A DNA stretch of 64,000 bases from Escallonia rubra (taxonomy: Eukaryota > Streptophyta > Magnoliopsida > Escalloniales > Escalloniaceae): contig JAVXUO010000518.1 in assembly GCA_033065855.1 (NCBI GenBank), forward strand, positions 682,001 through 746,000, read 5' to 3'. Of the stretch, positions 49,000 to 62,475 are shown one piece after another (position 1 is the first letter of the stretch; every line of letters starts with the position of its first letter). Under the pieces are notes generated by a model that saw only the letters and a program-made list of their open reading frames with translations, was not told where the DNA came from and ran no database searches. Made by a program: the position numbers and the translations under genes.

Positions 49000-51900
49000 A
49001 TGGATACAGAGAGGGACGAACCGTTAACACCCACCGGTCGGCTATTCCTCCGGCCGGAAATGAACCAAATAATCAACTGCGCCATGGGCAGCGAAAACTT
49101 AATCGACGTGGACGCCGTCAGAGCGGTAATATGCGACTCCATGATGATCAAACACCCCAGATTCTCCAGCCTCATGGTCAGGGACAGTCACGGCCGAGAA
49201 CACTGGAGAAAAACCACGGTCGACGTGGACCGCCACATCATCGTGCACCACGAGCCGGTCGGCGAGGTCAACAATGACGACGACGCCGCGGTCAACGATT
49301 ACTTGGCCGATCTGACCGTGTCCTCGCCGCTCAGCACCGAGAAGCCCTTGTGGGAGGTGCACCTCCTGATGGCTCACAAGTGCGCGGTGCTGCGCGTCCA
49401 TCACGCGCTGGGGGATGGGATTTCGCTCATGTCTTTGCTGTTGACCTGCTGCAGGAGAGCCGGTGATGCCGACCAGCTACCTGTTATCAAGTCGTCGGCT
49501 TCTTCTTCTTCGAGTGACCGTGCGAATCGGAGGGAGGGGATAGCTTTGATGCTTTTGAAGGTTGTATGGTTCACGTTGGTGTACATAGTGGAGTTCGTAA
49601 TGAGGTGTTTGTGGGTGAGAGACGAGAAGACCGCCGTGAGCGGTGGCGCTGGCGTGGAGCTTTGGCCGCGGAAGTTGGCGACAGCGAGGTTTTGTCTTGA
49701 CGACATGAAGACCGTCAAAAGAGCCGTCACTGACGCGGTAAGTACTAGTATTAAATTTCTAATACTGTACCGGGGACAAAAAACATTAGAATAACCATGA
49801 AAAAATTCTCCTGTTTAAAAAAAAAAGTATCATTGACGAAAATTTTACATTTTCCAAGAAATAATTTTACAATAAATATTATAGATTATGTTTGGTTTTC
49901 TGGCAATACGATGGTAAGGGAAACAAGTTTTATGATTAACTAATAATGAAACACTAGTAACAATTGTCGATAAAAATTTCGTTATAAATATTTAAACCAC
50001 AATTAACGGTTTTTGTATTGAAAGATTATAAGCTATTCTTATTATTCGGGTCGTAACCAAAATCTTATGTTTTCGCGATATTGTATAAAGTTTTTTTTCC
50101 TTTAATTTGTGGAGGAGGTTATTTCCATCCCATAATGTGTTATTCCACCTCATTTGTCGCAAATCAATGATTGTCACTGAAATGTATTTTTAGTGGCAAA
50201 ATGAGGGAAATAACACATTAAAGAGTAAAAATAACATCTTTCCCTAGCGTTGATGGCAGTTTTGTAAATTTAAGAGGCAGTATGATGTATATGATGTAGA
50301 ACATTTCACTACCTATAGTTTAGGTAACATTGGAGCCATATTCTTACCAAAATCTTATGTTTTCGTATATTAATTATGCTGATGGGGCATGTAGCTAACA
50401 AACTGAATAACGTAAAAAACTCGAATAGAACCGAACGTATATATATATATTATGGAATTTGATATTTGCACTGCACTTCTGTTAATTTAGAGCTTCACTT
50501 GCAGTTTTGGTGATGTTAGTTTGAGAAATTTAATGACAAACTGATGAGGATCTCAAACGGCACTCCCTTATTCTTTTGTTATGCATGGATACGATCTATG
50601 ATATGCGTGATAAATGTTATAAGAATGAGAACCATTTGCAAACCAAGTAACAATGAAACATAGGCCCGGGATGCCATAAAAGATAATCTGCCAAGTTCGC
50701 TTAGTTTCTCTTTTTTTCTAGTGTTAGGACGGCGTAGTCATGCAAGTATTAGGTTGGGTGCAGATGGGGTTCCTACCGTGTCAACATCAATAAATTACAT
50801 CAATTAGGTTTCACAAATAAGATAAGGGATAATTGCGTAAAATACCCTTGTGATTTGGACTTATTGCAAAAAAAACCCTCATAGTTACAAAAGTTGCAAA
50901 TGATAATCTTTGATATCTTTCTCTGTATGTTATTTCCATTTTTTCAGTTGTTTTTATGGATCGTACAAGCCACCATCATCTAAGATGAAGCTGTTGATTG
51001 TACGGCTTTTGCTAATTTATTGGAATGGTTAGGTTGGTGACAAAGGTGGTACCGTCATGATGTGAAGTAATGGCCCCCCAACTGTTTTGGTCCGGAGTAT
51101 AGGGTTGCGTGTGACTGAACAGATGGGAGAATTTATACGAAACTTATTCATAAGTACCTTGAATCAAAAGGTCAAATTTCCAAAGTAGTAATTTGCATTT
51201 GGTCCTCGTGATTTGGACGTATTGCAAAAAAGCTCCTCCTCTTCCATTCCTTGGAAATGATAGCTTCCCGTTCCTGTGGTGCTTATTGTGTCGCATCCAT
51301 TGAAAGTTGTAACATAATAGAAGAAATGTCTGATTTACACCTTACATGTGTTTTCCCACGATCCTCCCACTATCATCCTTCATCGTGCCAAAACTCTTGG
51401 GGGAGCTATGGTTTTATCAATAGGAGTTTTTCACACTCAAAGATTTTTCGAGCGCATATAGCACTAGGTTTAGTCATGGAATAATTGAATTAGTCATTGC
51501 TTGGATTAGTTTTGGATGTGAGTTATGGCGGTGTTTGAACGGGGTTTAGTTTGTGGTTGGCGCGAGTGGAAGTGTTGGATGGAAATGGGCTGGTGGCCGG
51601 CGCGAGTTGTGGCGGGGCTGTAGGTTAGTGTTGGGCGTGCTTGTAGGTTGGTGGTGGACGTGACTGGCGATGTAGGCTGGGGTAGGGGCGAACATGGGTG
51701 GTCGTGGTGGATGGGGTCGTGCTGGTGACGGTGACGACTAGAGTTAAGTTTGGTTGGAGTATAGAACTATAGAAGAGATGGGGACACGAGTGGTAGACAA
51801 AACGAAAGTGTGGGTACTATCATCACTTTCACGTATTAATTTGCTCAAAACGCACTTTTCAAGAGCTTGCATATCACGTCTCATCAATTTGAATGATTCT

Positions 51901-54076
51901 TTTCTAACGATTGCAACAGAATAGACACTACGTGGGTCATTTGCAAAAAGTAGAATCCCAACTCCCAAGTGTACTTTTATAACTTGCCCAAACCACGAGG
52001 GACTTGTATGCAAATTACCCTTTCCAAAAACGTGGAAGCACACCACCACGATTTTTGTCGGATCCTTTCGTCTTGGAAAAGGTCAAACTAGTGCCCCTTA
52101 AACGTGTCGAGTGGTGATTTGTTCCAGTTTACTCATATTTCAGGATCTACTACCTTTTAGCAATAAGTGGAGATTGATACAAATATTAATGGTGTCCTGT
52201 ATGAAGGTTTTCAGAATGCGGCCATCGCATTTGTATCATGTCAAGGACCATCCAAAAGGCTATAGGGTATTACCTTTTTATATGGGCGGCAACAAGCATT
52301 TAATGAGAGTCGAGCACAAGACATTTGAAAATATTTAAAGGCGTCAACTTTAAATGTTTTTATGACGAGAAAAGGTTTGACATAACTAACTTGACTTCTA
52401 AAACTTCCATGTCAATTCGAATGGGCTTTGACGGATCTAAGTAGGTTAAGTTTTCATATTTGCATCAATGTGCACTACCAAAAGAGTAAATGGCATCAAT
52501 GTGCATATTAAAATACGGAAACAAGCTTGATTCTTAGATCCATTTTACGCTAATTATTGCTGCGATTGCAGACAATTAATGATGTTCTTTTTGGGGTGAT
52601 ATCGTCTGGATTATCAAGATATCTGGATATCAGATCACCGAATGGTAATTTTAAAATCTCTTACCTAATTAATAGTATGATTAACTGTTAAGAACATAAG
52701 ATATCTTTCATAATCCTAACCGTAATGAGTTGAATTGTGTCTCCCAGCTATCCAAGAAGGGCTTCAAATGACAGGCGTCGCCATGGTTAATCTGAGACCT
52801 CATGGATTGCAGGTCATCATTCATCCCTCCCTTTCATAGGTTTTTTCCTTTCTGGAAAGACACTAAATTTACGTCTGTTCATGCTTATTCATGTCCCATT
52901 TAACTCGTTGATAATGCGCCTTTTAGTAACAAATGAAATGCGTGAGTATGCATGTCCCATCTGTCGTTGAAACGTAAAAATCTTGTTGATAATGCGCCTT
53001 CAGCAACAATTGAAATGTGAGTGAACTAAAGTAGACTTGGAGCTTATCTTTCCCTTAAAACCGCTTTACTCTGAAAAAGGGGTTTAAAAGAAGTAGAAAA
53101 ACATCAATATTAGTGAAATTAAATTCTACAATCCGCCTTTAATTTGACGAATGGTACCTAACAGGATCTGTCCGAGTTGATGAAAAGCAATTCACAAACG
53201 CGATGGGGCAACAAATTTGGTATGCTTCTCCTGCCTGTTCACTATCATAGAAATTATTCCGATCCCCTACAGTACGTAAAGAGAGCTAAGGCGATGATAG
53301 ACCGGAAAAAGCTGTCTTTGGAGGCTCACTTCTCGTACAGCATTGGCAACTTTGTTATGTCCTGCTTCGGATCAAAGGTGAACTTCAGTGAATTGAACCC
53401 AAAACCAAAAGCGAGATATGCAATGGCAAATCCAGAAAATAGATCACTGCTGCCAGGGTTACAACCCTCTATAGCTGAGACTTATCTTGCAGCATCCTCC
53501 TTTTTCTGTAGATTTGTTTTTGTGCAAAACCAACTGCCTGTGGAACTTTCTTTTCCCTATATTTTTTGGTTTTTCTACAAAACTAATGTTCTTGGTTTTG
53601 CTTTTTGTATAGTTTGCAAGCTTGCTTAATTACAGAATTGTAAGCAACACAACTTTCACGATCTCAAACGTGGTTGGTCCTGGCGAGGAGCTTACACTGG
53701 CAGGCAGCCCCGTAAACTACATCAGGGTGACCTCAACAAGTCTACCCCATGTACAACTTCTACACTCCTTGTGATTATTTGGTCAATTTTTGCCTTTGTT
53801 TACTTAATTCTAACCTCTAAAAGGTGTTCTTGTCGATTGTTTTTTGAGATTTACACTTTTAAACCCAAGCTGAGTGTAACAAACTAGGTTCCATTAAATG
53901 CGCTGTTGTTGGCAATGCAGGCAATCACAATGCACATGGTGAGCTACGCAGGAAGAGCCGACATGCAAATCTTGGTGGCCAAGGATATAATCCCTGACCC
54001 ACAGGTTCTAGCCATATGTTTCGAAGACGCCTTGCTCGAGATGAAAGTAGCCGCTGAGGCTGCCATGAAAACTTGA
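49000..54076 (+). CDS. Wax ester synthase/diacylglycerol acyltransferase, WSD1-like
   Basis: Six exons: 49000-49737, 52572-52644, 52748-52812, 53165-53377, 53613-53750 and 53921-54076, giving 460 residues. WSD enzymes join a fatty alcohol or diacylglycerol to an acyl-CoA at the endoplasmic reticulum, making wax esters or oil. Seen: PLTPTGRLF at the N-terminus, the catalytic HHALGDG (His134, His135, Asp139, Gly140), a hydrophobic segment (about 188-210), the TINDVLFGVISSGLSRYL block at exon 2, and the C-terminal DUF1298-type region with SNVVGPGEE, NYIRVTSTSLPH and CFEDALLEMK. The first in-frame ATG was used. The first intron is 2.8 kb and carries a Mutator-like insertion. All key residues are present, so it is probably active; alcohol or acyl preference cannot be read. 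It is one of a multi-gene family, so no specific symbol is given. Confidence 0.92.
50826..50885 (+). repeat. Isolated terminus resembling the 51.2-kb element
   Basis: Reads GGGATAATTGCGTAAAATA then CTTGTGATTTGGACTTATTGC, close to the left end at 51185 (GTAATTTGCATTTGGTCC, CTCGTGATTTGGACGTATTGC). No matching right end was seen before 51177, so it is a truncated relative. Confidence 0.45.
51177..52028. mobile_element. Small Mutator-like element in the WSD1-like intron
   Basis: Element 51185-52020 (836 bases), bounded by direct repeats TTTCCAAA at 51177-51184 and 52021-52028 (8 of a possible 9 bases). The ends GTAGTAATTTGCA and, inverted, GGGTAATTTGCA begin imperfect TIRs that continue with GTCC(C/T)CGTG and TTTGG words. 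The interior has a G-rich block (51530-51740) and no transposase. Confidence 0.6.
52905..53025. repeat. Short direct repeat in intron 3 of the WSD1-like gene
   Basis: GTTGATAATGCGCCTT occurs twice, 78 bases apart, each followed by AGTAACAAATGAAATG-like or AGCAACAATTGAAATG sequence. A local tandem duplication, diverged. Confidence 0.7.
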
Positions 54077-57000
54077 AGAAAGGGCAATTTTGATTTCTAC
54101 TGAAAGTACAATATCCAAGGTAGAGATAGAGCTCCTCTTCCCTTGATACTTCCATCCTCTTTGATTCCTCAGCTAAGATTTTCAGTCAGAAGCCCGCCTA
54201 TTTTTCTCAAATACGTTAACATATGGAAACAGCCATACACTAGCATTTCTAGTGAATGACAGACAACAAACGGAAAATCCCTTCTTGCAGCTTGTACTTG
54301 TAGTGCAGTTCTAGTAGTTAGCAACTTGTTTCATGATCAAGAATCAGGATGCGTCAGATTGGGCTGAATTACACCGTTTTGTATCAGAAAATTGGGAAAA
54401 GATAGTGGTACTTCTATGCGCGGGTGCGAGGGGGGTGTGGGGGTTAAGTGGCAATCTTATCAAGGGAATAAATCGCACCTGAGGGCGCCGAGCTTGCCTT
54501 GATTATATGTCTAAACCCTAGTATCTAGTTTCTGCAAATCATTCAAAGTTGTGTTAACTATATGTTAAAGTTTTAAGTTGTTAGAGAATGAGTTCAATAA
54601 TACACTTTCGACTCAATTAATATGGGATAAATAAGAGTATGCTACCGCTAACTACACAAACAAATTGAGTACAAATTGTACTATTCCAACGGCGGAATTA
54701 AGGGCTTGTGCAAAAGAGCTGCACAGATGCAAGATGAACCCATCATGACCTTTATTCTTAAGCACTGAGAGTTGAGTTTCATTCATGTATGTATCCGCAA
54801 CTTTTTTACATACTTACCGGTGTGGTACTAGCTCACACGTCAACCTCAGTATGTCAAGTGTTGCATGCATTTCTAAATTCATTCTTTAGCTTAAGGTTTT
54901 AGAAAAAATGATAACTCAACATGGTATCTGATTGGCAACCCACACCTTGCACTCATGTTGGTGGCTCTTGGAAGAACTGTGGTCTTAGTAGAGTAGGATT
55001 AACCACCAGGAGGGCTTATTTCGCCGGATTCAGAGGCTCTCCCACCAAATCTTTCTTGCATTTTTAGTTTATCTTCCGTCTTCAATAGATAAAAAAACAA
55101 AAAACCTAATCGGCCACCCACCATGCTGACATCGGGATCCGAAGCTTGCGGTTGTTTTTGGTGGTTTGCTCAGGGCACATCGCAGGCTATGGAGGCCAAA
55201 ATTTAGATTGGGCCGCACTGTAATCAAGCTGCGATGAACAGAAGGCTCTACCACCAGAATCATCCATCAAAACCCGTCGGAAACTTAAGATCTGCCGCCG
55301 GAGTTTCGAGCTAATGTGTTAATCCCTTGCCAAAGTTTCGAGCTAAACTTGTCGAAGTTCGAATATTTTGCACCAGCGGCCGAGTAACAAAAGATAAGAG
55401 CACGATTACTGTAGTGCAATTTTCTATCAAATGTGGCGTGATCGGACTGCTTTTGGAATGCTTATTGTGACTCATCTGGTTATGATTTGGAGAGTTTTAA
55501 CTTTTTATTATGATTTAACTATGAGTAATAAATATGGTACGAAAAAAGTAAAGGGAGAAAAAATATATATATATTATTGGTTCCTTCTTATTATCACAAT
55601 CCATCAAGATTCTCTCGGTTTTACTTTTATGTCAGTTATGTTAGATCAACTTCGGGATGTCTCTTAGACCTTTTACGCAATTTTCATAAGAGCTTTGAAA
55701 AATGGGTTAAGTCTGGTAGTACAAGATATGCTATGTCCTAAGGATTCCCCGCTCTTGTAACCGATTTTTTCTGATTATCAATACAGTGCTTTTACTATTT
55801 GCACAAACAAAAACAAAACAAAAAAAAAGGAGAACCTCGCTGGTAGTGGCCGCCAATCCACATATATAGCATCAATATATGAGACTGCGTATTTGATCAA
55901 CTAACGATGTTGCAGAATGGGATTTTGTAGGGCTTTTGGGAAGCCTATATATCTCCCTGGCTATGGCTAAAATTCAAAACCCTTTTCGGCAAAAATTAAC
56001 TCATCAATAAAGTGTACATCTTCGTTTTTCAGTAAAAATGACATTTTAAAACTCTAATGACATGAATGTGCGTCTGTTTGTGTGTGTTTGTAAGGGCTTA
56101 AATGCTTCTTATGGTGAATAGCCTTACACGGAGGTTGATGACATGAAAGAATATGGATCACCTCATTGATTTGGGTGGTTGGTTCCCGAGGAGGAAGATG
56201 TGAAGTAGACCGAAGAAGAGGATGAGTTGGGTGACTTGGATCAAAGTAGAAAGTGAAAGGCAAAAATACCTGGTCAATATCATCTCTTCCATTTGTACTG
56301 TAATGGAGCAGGACCGTAAATGAATCGAGTTGTTCATGAATTGCTCGTGGTTCGTTCCCTATGGTGTGACATTTACATGCGATGAATTCTAGCCAGAGAG
56401 GCAACAGGTAGTTTCTATTTACACTTTATACCCTGCTCATAAACATTGCTTCTGCGTGGCTAGCGGCTAGCCGGAGGAATTTAGTGCTAGTTTGACAAGT
56501 GCACACGGCCAAACTGGGAAGGCAATGGGTCTGTGCACCAGCTTCACCTCTCTTGAGCCCAAGACTCACCCTACAAGCTGAGTAGCACCAGTAATTATGG
56601 CAATGTGGCGGCGGGTATATATCGATCCAGCACTTACCTCATTAATTAGGAAATCATTTAGGTGTTAATATGAAATTATAAGGCTAGTAACTTTGCCATC
56701 CCCCAACCCCGACCCACTTCAGAGTGAATGATATTAGAAGATGATGTGTTCGGATCAAAGACATAAGTGATTAAAGTACCTTTCCAAAGCTTAGAATTCT
56801 CTCTGTCTGGCTAAGGATAAGCCTGATGCAATGCATGATTTTAGTGTACAACTCAAGTCTCTACTTTCTCAAGATAGATTGAAAATGGCTAGACTCAAAA
56901 CAAGTAGTTGCATGACCCCTCCTTAGCTCTCGCCTGCTGATATGATCTTAAGCAGCTAAATGCAACTGATTAGACTTTGGCTATTACTGGATTCCAAATA

Positions 57001-57166
57001 TGTATCATTGAGCCAAACATGTATATACATAAGCATCACTTACAATACCATACGTACGCCATTGATACTTGTTTCAAAACCAGAAATGAGTAAATACCAG
57101 ATCATCTACAAGCAAGTTTCAAAAGCTCAATTCATGCCAGATTTTTATTGCTTCCCTATGCTTGTA
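54077..57166. other. Intergenic region between convergent genes
   Basis: The WSD1-like and FPP genes point at each other here. No gene recognised. An A-rich tail CAAAAACAAAACAAAAAAAA at about 55808-55827 ends a stretch (from about 55000) that could be a truncated LINE, but no coding domain is readable. Confidence 0.5.
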
Positions 57167-60100
57167 CTACGTGGCAAAGGAGAAGGGTGTCTTCTTGCTG
57201 CTCCCTTTCTTTCTTCTGAGTAGCTTTCTGAGCAAACTGCTCCCTCCTCCCCGCTTCTTATTTGGTGCAATGGCCAGAACCCCAGTTGCAGCACTTTGGC
57301 ATCCAGACTTCACACCAAGATATACTGTTGGAGGTGCTGCGTGCTTTGTTTCCACGGAGCTTATAACTTCTTTTGTCTTTGGAGACTGCAGGTCCTCTGC
57401 TTGAACATCATCCTCAGCTAGCATTTGGTCACGTAGGGATGAGCGCTGGCTCGAATTTTTGCTGTTGGTGGTGGTGGTGAAGGTGCTTGCTGTAGACAAA
57501 ACTTGATCAGATACTGCTACTTCCTTCGGTGAAGCCAGGGCTTTTAACTGTTTTCCCAGGTTAAAGACGGTTTCTTGGCATTCGGCTAATTTTGCAGAAG
57601 CGGCTGTCATATCGGAGCCCTGCAAAGTAAATGACAACTTTTGATTCATATGATATCTAGTTATTCTACTGCTTTACAGTCGTGTTTAGCCATGTGAGAC
57701 AAAGCCATAGTTAACTAGACTCCGTCCACTTGGCTGTTTCCATAATCAAAGACATTTCCTCCAGAAATATAGTAAGAAAGATCTCCGTTAAGTATAGTCA
57801 TAGAATAGCTTATGCATCTTAATGAAGCAATATGTTCCGGTAGGGATTGAGTGAACGGACTCCTAGCTCAGCCCCGTAAGCCCAAAAGCCGTGAGGGGCT
57901 GAGCATAGTCCTAAGCAGCAGAAGTATGCAATAGAGAATTCAGCTTAGCAGAAAAGTGATATAGCATTAATTGTCAAAGCCTATAGGAACTTACATTCTG
58001 GAGTAGCTTCCCCTTGTCTACACTGTCCTTTGGAATTTCCTTGTCTTTAGCACTGCAAGTTACATATTCAAAAAATGAGACACTACTCTTCTTTCCGCTT
58101 TTCTTGTTATGCATCCAAATTTCGAGCTCAGCCTGCGTAGGAAAATGACACGGAATAGAACAATAGGTACCTTTCTAGTTGGAGTTGGAGCTCCAAACAG
58201 GTTGCTTCTAACTCTTCACAGCAGTGAATTCTATCATCTAATTCCACTTCAACAGATGATAACTTCTGCGAAACCTCATTCAATCTAAACTTTGCCATGG
58301 TAATCTGGGTATCGAGATCTTCATTTATCAACTTCTGATTTTCAATTTGCTCTTCAACTATCCGGTTGGCCTCTTTCAAAGTTTCCAGTTCAGCTTGTAC
58401 ACTTCCAATGCCTTGATTGTTTGTTCTTTCCTTTGAGTTTCCAGTATCTGAGCTTTCTGTGAGGGATCCCTCCCTTAGAAAGCTAGTTGGGGATTTCCAA
58501 TTGATGTAGCCACCAACGGGAGGCAAATTAGATGGCTCAGGATGCGTTGAGCTAGGGTCGCTCAAATAATGCAGTGCCATCCTAATGTCCTCCAGTAGTT
58601 CATAAGCGCTTCTTTTTGAAACACGACTTTGCTCCAAGATCACCTTCTGGACATCCTGAAGCCAATCACAAGTTTTTCCAGATAATAAATCGCTTCTTTG
58701 ATGTTCCCTTTCTGTGTCGCTGGAACCACCTTGTACCACTGGAACTAGTTCCTTTCCTGTCAAGACCGATTGATGATTGCATGACTCCCTTGTCAAGGAA
58801 TCTGATAACATGCGACTTGCATCTGAAGACAGGCAAGAACTTCTAGGCGGGGCATCGACAGAAACTATCGCTAGTTTCTCCATCTCAACGAAATCATCCA
58901 TTAGGCTCATGTCTGGAACTCCAAGCTTTGTGCTTTCAGACGCTTTCTTGGTTTCCCCATGCCTGAAATGATCCAGTCCTGAAATTAAGGTGGAAGCCCA
59001 TGATCCAGAAGGAACAATTTCGTCATTGTTGGCGGTGTTGAGACTGGACACAAGAGAGAGTTCATTTGATACAGGCTTACACGTTGCAACCTCCATCGGA
59101 TTCTGAAATGTTGAAAGCTCTCTAACCTGAGCTTCAACCTGTGACAATCTGGAAGCAGTTAGGGAAAACGTTGTCTGCAAAGAACAGAGTTCATCATCTC
59201 GCTTGGCTATAATTTCTTGAAGAATCCTGTTTTCTTCTTCCATGTCACATAACTGCTCAATCAAGAAACCTACTTTTTTACTGGGAATTTGAGGGTTTTT
59301 CGAAGTGAAGTCTTGCACAAGTAAATCTCCTGTCGTAGGAGTCCTTTTTCTCCTCATCTCTATCTGGTTTCTTCCCTGTATACCGACTTCAGTCTTCATA
59401 TTTGCCAAAGCAGCTGGACCTGGCAGCCGCTTTCGCACTAGGGTGCGTAATCTTTGACATTCGGCATCTAGCTTCGCAATTTTCTTTGCACTTTCTAAGT
59501 GTTGTCTGTGTGATGCATCCATAGATCGACGATTATATTCTCTCTCCTCGTTACGAATCTCAAGCTCCTTCTCAAGCATGCGAAACTCGTATATTAAGAA
59601 TGCATTTTCCTTTTCCGTGGAATCTAGTCTAGCCATTAGTGTACTGAACTCTGCTTCAGCTCGAAAGGAACGTTTGCTTAGATCTTCAATCAAACTATCC
59701 TTAACTACGAGGGCCTTACTGAGACGGGAACTCTCAAATATTAGGTTCGCAATCCTTTTACTCGCTTCAGTAAACTTTTCTTTTAATTTCTTATGTTCCT
59801 TCTCGTAATCTTTTGATGTTTCTGTGACAGCATCACGTATTCTTTGCTCCTGTTCTTCCCTAACAGAACTCAGTTGCTGCATACATACCCTCAATGCAGC
59901 ATTCAGGTGAACTAACCTTTCATTCGCAGCTGTTCTCTGCTGTAAAGCTTCATTGAGTTCTTGTCTTAGAAACACTACGTCTGCCTCTGCCTTCTCTCTC
60001 GCTGAACAGAAGATGTTACTCTCAGTTAGAACAAGAAGTACAATAGCTGGAAAAAAGCATGCAAAAATCATGGAACACAATTAACAATCACACTAATCAT

Positions 60101-60696
60101 CATTTACGACAACAAAAATATAGTTAGAACTTGGCACCTGCGATTGCTTCTTGTGCCGCTTTTGCATGATCTGCCACAAGGTCATCTTCAGCATTGCACT
60201 CACAGATGACAGAAGCCGACTTGTCATTCAGATATTTCGCAGAGCTTTCAAGAGCTAGTTCTTTCTCAGATGGAAGCACCTGTTTGTTAAATGAAACATG
60301 ATTAATGCCTATACCAAAATCCACCAGTGCTGCATTGCTAGTGCTGTATGAATTAAATTTCACAGCGAGACCATCTGCAATTTATACTTCCAGCAAATGT
60401 TCATTGCATTTGAGTACAGGCAGAGCTTCATTCCCCATGTAATGAACTTAGTTGCGAGGTCTCTGAGAGGATTAGTAAGTGGCCTAAAAGGCTTGGGTAC
60501 CGCCACCCTTGTTTTTCAACAGGACGTTTAATTTGCTGGTGGAAAAGATGAATTGAACACAAATGAACCAGCAGATAAAGAAGGGATCTTCCGCTACCTC
60601 TTCTTTATTTGATTTCCGAGTTAGCTCAGCTTTATCACCTGCAACAATTGTCTTCTCCGAAGACCTTTTCCTCCAAAGCCATGCCTTCTGGTCCAT
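57167..60696 (-). CDS. Filament-like plant protein (FPP), coiled coil
   Basis: Five exons: 60696-60598, 60279-60138, 60001-58171, 58052-57995 and 57619-57167, giving 860 residues. FPPs are long coiled-coil proteins; family members have been linked to the microtubule cytoskeleton, and tomato FPP binds the nuclear-envelope protein MAF1. Seen: the N-terminus MDQKAWLWRKRSSEKTI, a first coiled-coil part (about 85-300, with AAQEAIAAREKAEADVVFLRQ across the exon 2/3 border), a Ser/Thr-rich middle with WLQDVQKVILEQ and SAYELLEDIRMALHYL, a second coiled coil (about 590-690), then KLAECQETVFNLGKQLKALASP and a basic C-terminus RRKKGSSKKTPFSFAT. The size and ends fit FPP7-type proteins, slightly short. 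The tiny fourth exon (58 bases) was placed by frame and splice sites and is the weakest part. Confidence 0.9.
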
Positions 60697-62324
60697 GATT
60701 TTCTGGTCAAGAAGAAATGAATAATGAAGTTTCTATAACCAGCCTAGCGCAAATGATACTCTAGACAATGCATAATTCAATAACGGTAATATTACTCTCC
60801 GTATTTTAAGAAACTTTGATTATAATGAACGCAATGGAGATAGCAATCGCATCTTCAATACATCAAATGTGTCCATCATCAAGAAATGGCTCTATGTAAA
60901 ACTAGCCCGCAGCATGAAAGGTGGTAAAGTCAAATAACTTATCAAACTTTGCAACAAATGGTGGACATGGCAACAAGAACTGTTGCCGAATTCATACATA
61001 GGAAAGCAATTGCCCTGTTAATTTGTAACGTAGGAAACTCGAGAAATGGATCAAGCAGGTCATTGTAAGTTTATAACCATCATAAACCAAAAATACAGAA
61101 AATACAAAATAATTAAGGTGAGGTTGCTATTAAGGTCGTTGGATAAACGAATTGAAGGTCGCTCCATCGTCCGTGTATTGCAACAATAGGTGCAGTTTCT
61201 AATCATCAGAAATAGTTCGATCAAACACGAGACCCGACCACAAACAAATGGAGATTAGTCATGTGATAGAATGGAGATTAGTCATCAGACAACTACTGAG
61301 ATACAAGTTTTTCTAATACAACCGAAAATTAAAATGCTATCTACTACACCAGATAAACAAGCTTAACTTACTACACAAATGCCATTCTACTTAAATGTAA
61401 ATGCAAAATGGAAAAGGAACAAAAAACCAGAATAGCAGTATAAAGCATGTGAGGCAACATATGAAATTATTGATAATACCACTAAATTCATCAGTAGAGT
61501 CACCACAGTGTGAGCTACCGTGAAGAACAACCCCCTCCCCACCAAAACACACACCCCTTTCCTTACCCAGGAGGAAGAAGAAAGGTACAGAGAGTAAAAG
61601 GTGTAAAGTTCGGAATGACATGGGTTGAAGATACTGTGGTGCTCACCTAGCTTAGTATAGCAATAGGAAGTCGTTGAAACTGTTCAAGGGTCATCCGCCA
61701 TTTTCACTGTAGACAAAGACTGGGGTGAATGGGGTTGAGCACAGTTCATGAGACCATGAAGCAGTGATGAAAACCACCACATATATGGCTGTGCAAGAAA
61801 ATTCTGCTCAAGATCACTCCACTCCTCCACCGACAGATGGAGGTAAATACTGTGGAAACGGAGAGATAAAAAAGAGAGAACAATCAACGATGACAGTGGC
61901 CCCAAAGGTAAAAGTCATAAAGTACAGTCGTATTATTATGTCACATAACGGTGATAAGACATCAGAAAGCGGTGGTGTGTGGGTCGTGGGGCGGGAGGGA
62001 GGTTCCTTCTGTTCTAATTCAATGGACTGTTCTCGAGGATATTTATATATAATTTAGATTATTGTTGTTTTAAAAAAAAAAGTGTCATAGTCGAAGAAAA
62101 TATGATTTCGCACACGCCTTTATAAATATTTTCATTATACTGTATATTCTTAGAATATAATATCTCGAATTATACGTATCATGTTGTTGATTGTTGAATG
62201 CTTCTTTTCACGCTTTTTGTCATTTACAACATTAATTCAGGAATTGTAACGGGTACCAAGTGAATCGTATAATAAAACCACACAGTTTACAATTTTAACA
62301 AATTTTGGCTTCTATTCGTATTGT

Positions 62325-62475
62325 AGGAATTTTCTTCCAACTCCGTATATAGTAACAATTATTATTTGCTGAATATTTTTAGTGTCTTTTCCGCTAACAC
62401 TTTCGACGACAATGCTTAGTCATTAGAAATATTGAGCTGCTAACTATTGCTATATGAGAGTAGCCGGAAGATTCT
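62325..62475. mobile_element. Fold-back MITE-like element, copy 2
   Basis: Inverted arms around 62340-62385 (CCGTATATAGTAACAATTAT) and 62425-62465 (GCTAACTATTGCTATATGAG), with a short centre. Related to 12605-12778 in arm sequence and size. Confidence 0.45.

Larger units (their letters stand above)
49738..52571 (+). other. First intron of the WSD1-like gene
   Basis: 2834 bases, donor GTAAGT, acceptor TTGCAG. Contains an isolated sequence resembling a Mutator-like terminus at about 50826-50885 and a complete-looking small element at 51185-52020. Confidence 0.85.

Noticed and set aside
51251..51484. 77-codon frame inside the WSD1-intron element
   Set aside because: No known domain; could be a captured fragment but nothing supports it beyond openness.
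55000..55830. Truncated LINE with A-rich tail
   Set aside because: The tail at 55808-55827 is suggestive, but no reverse transcriptase segment or target duplication was found.
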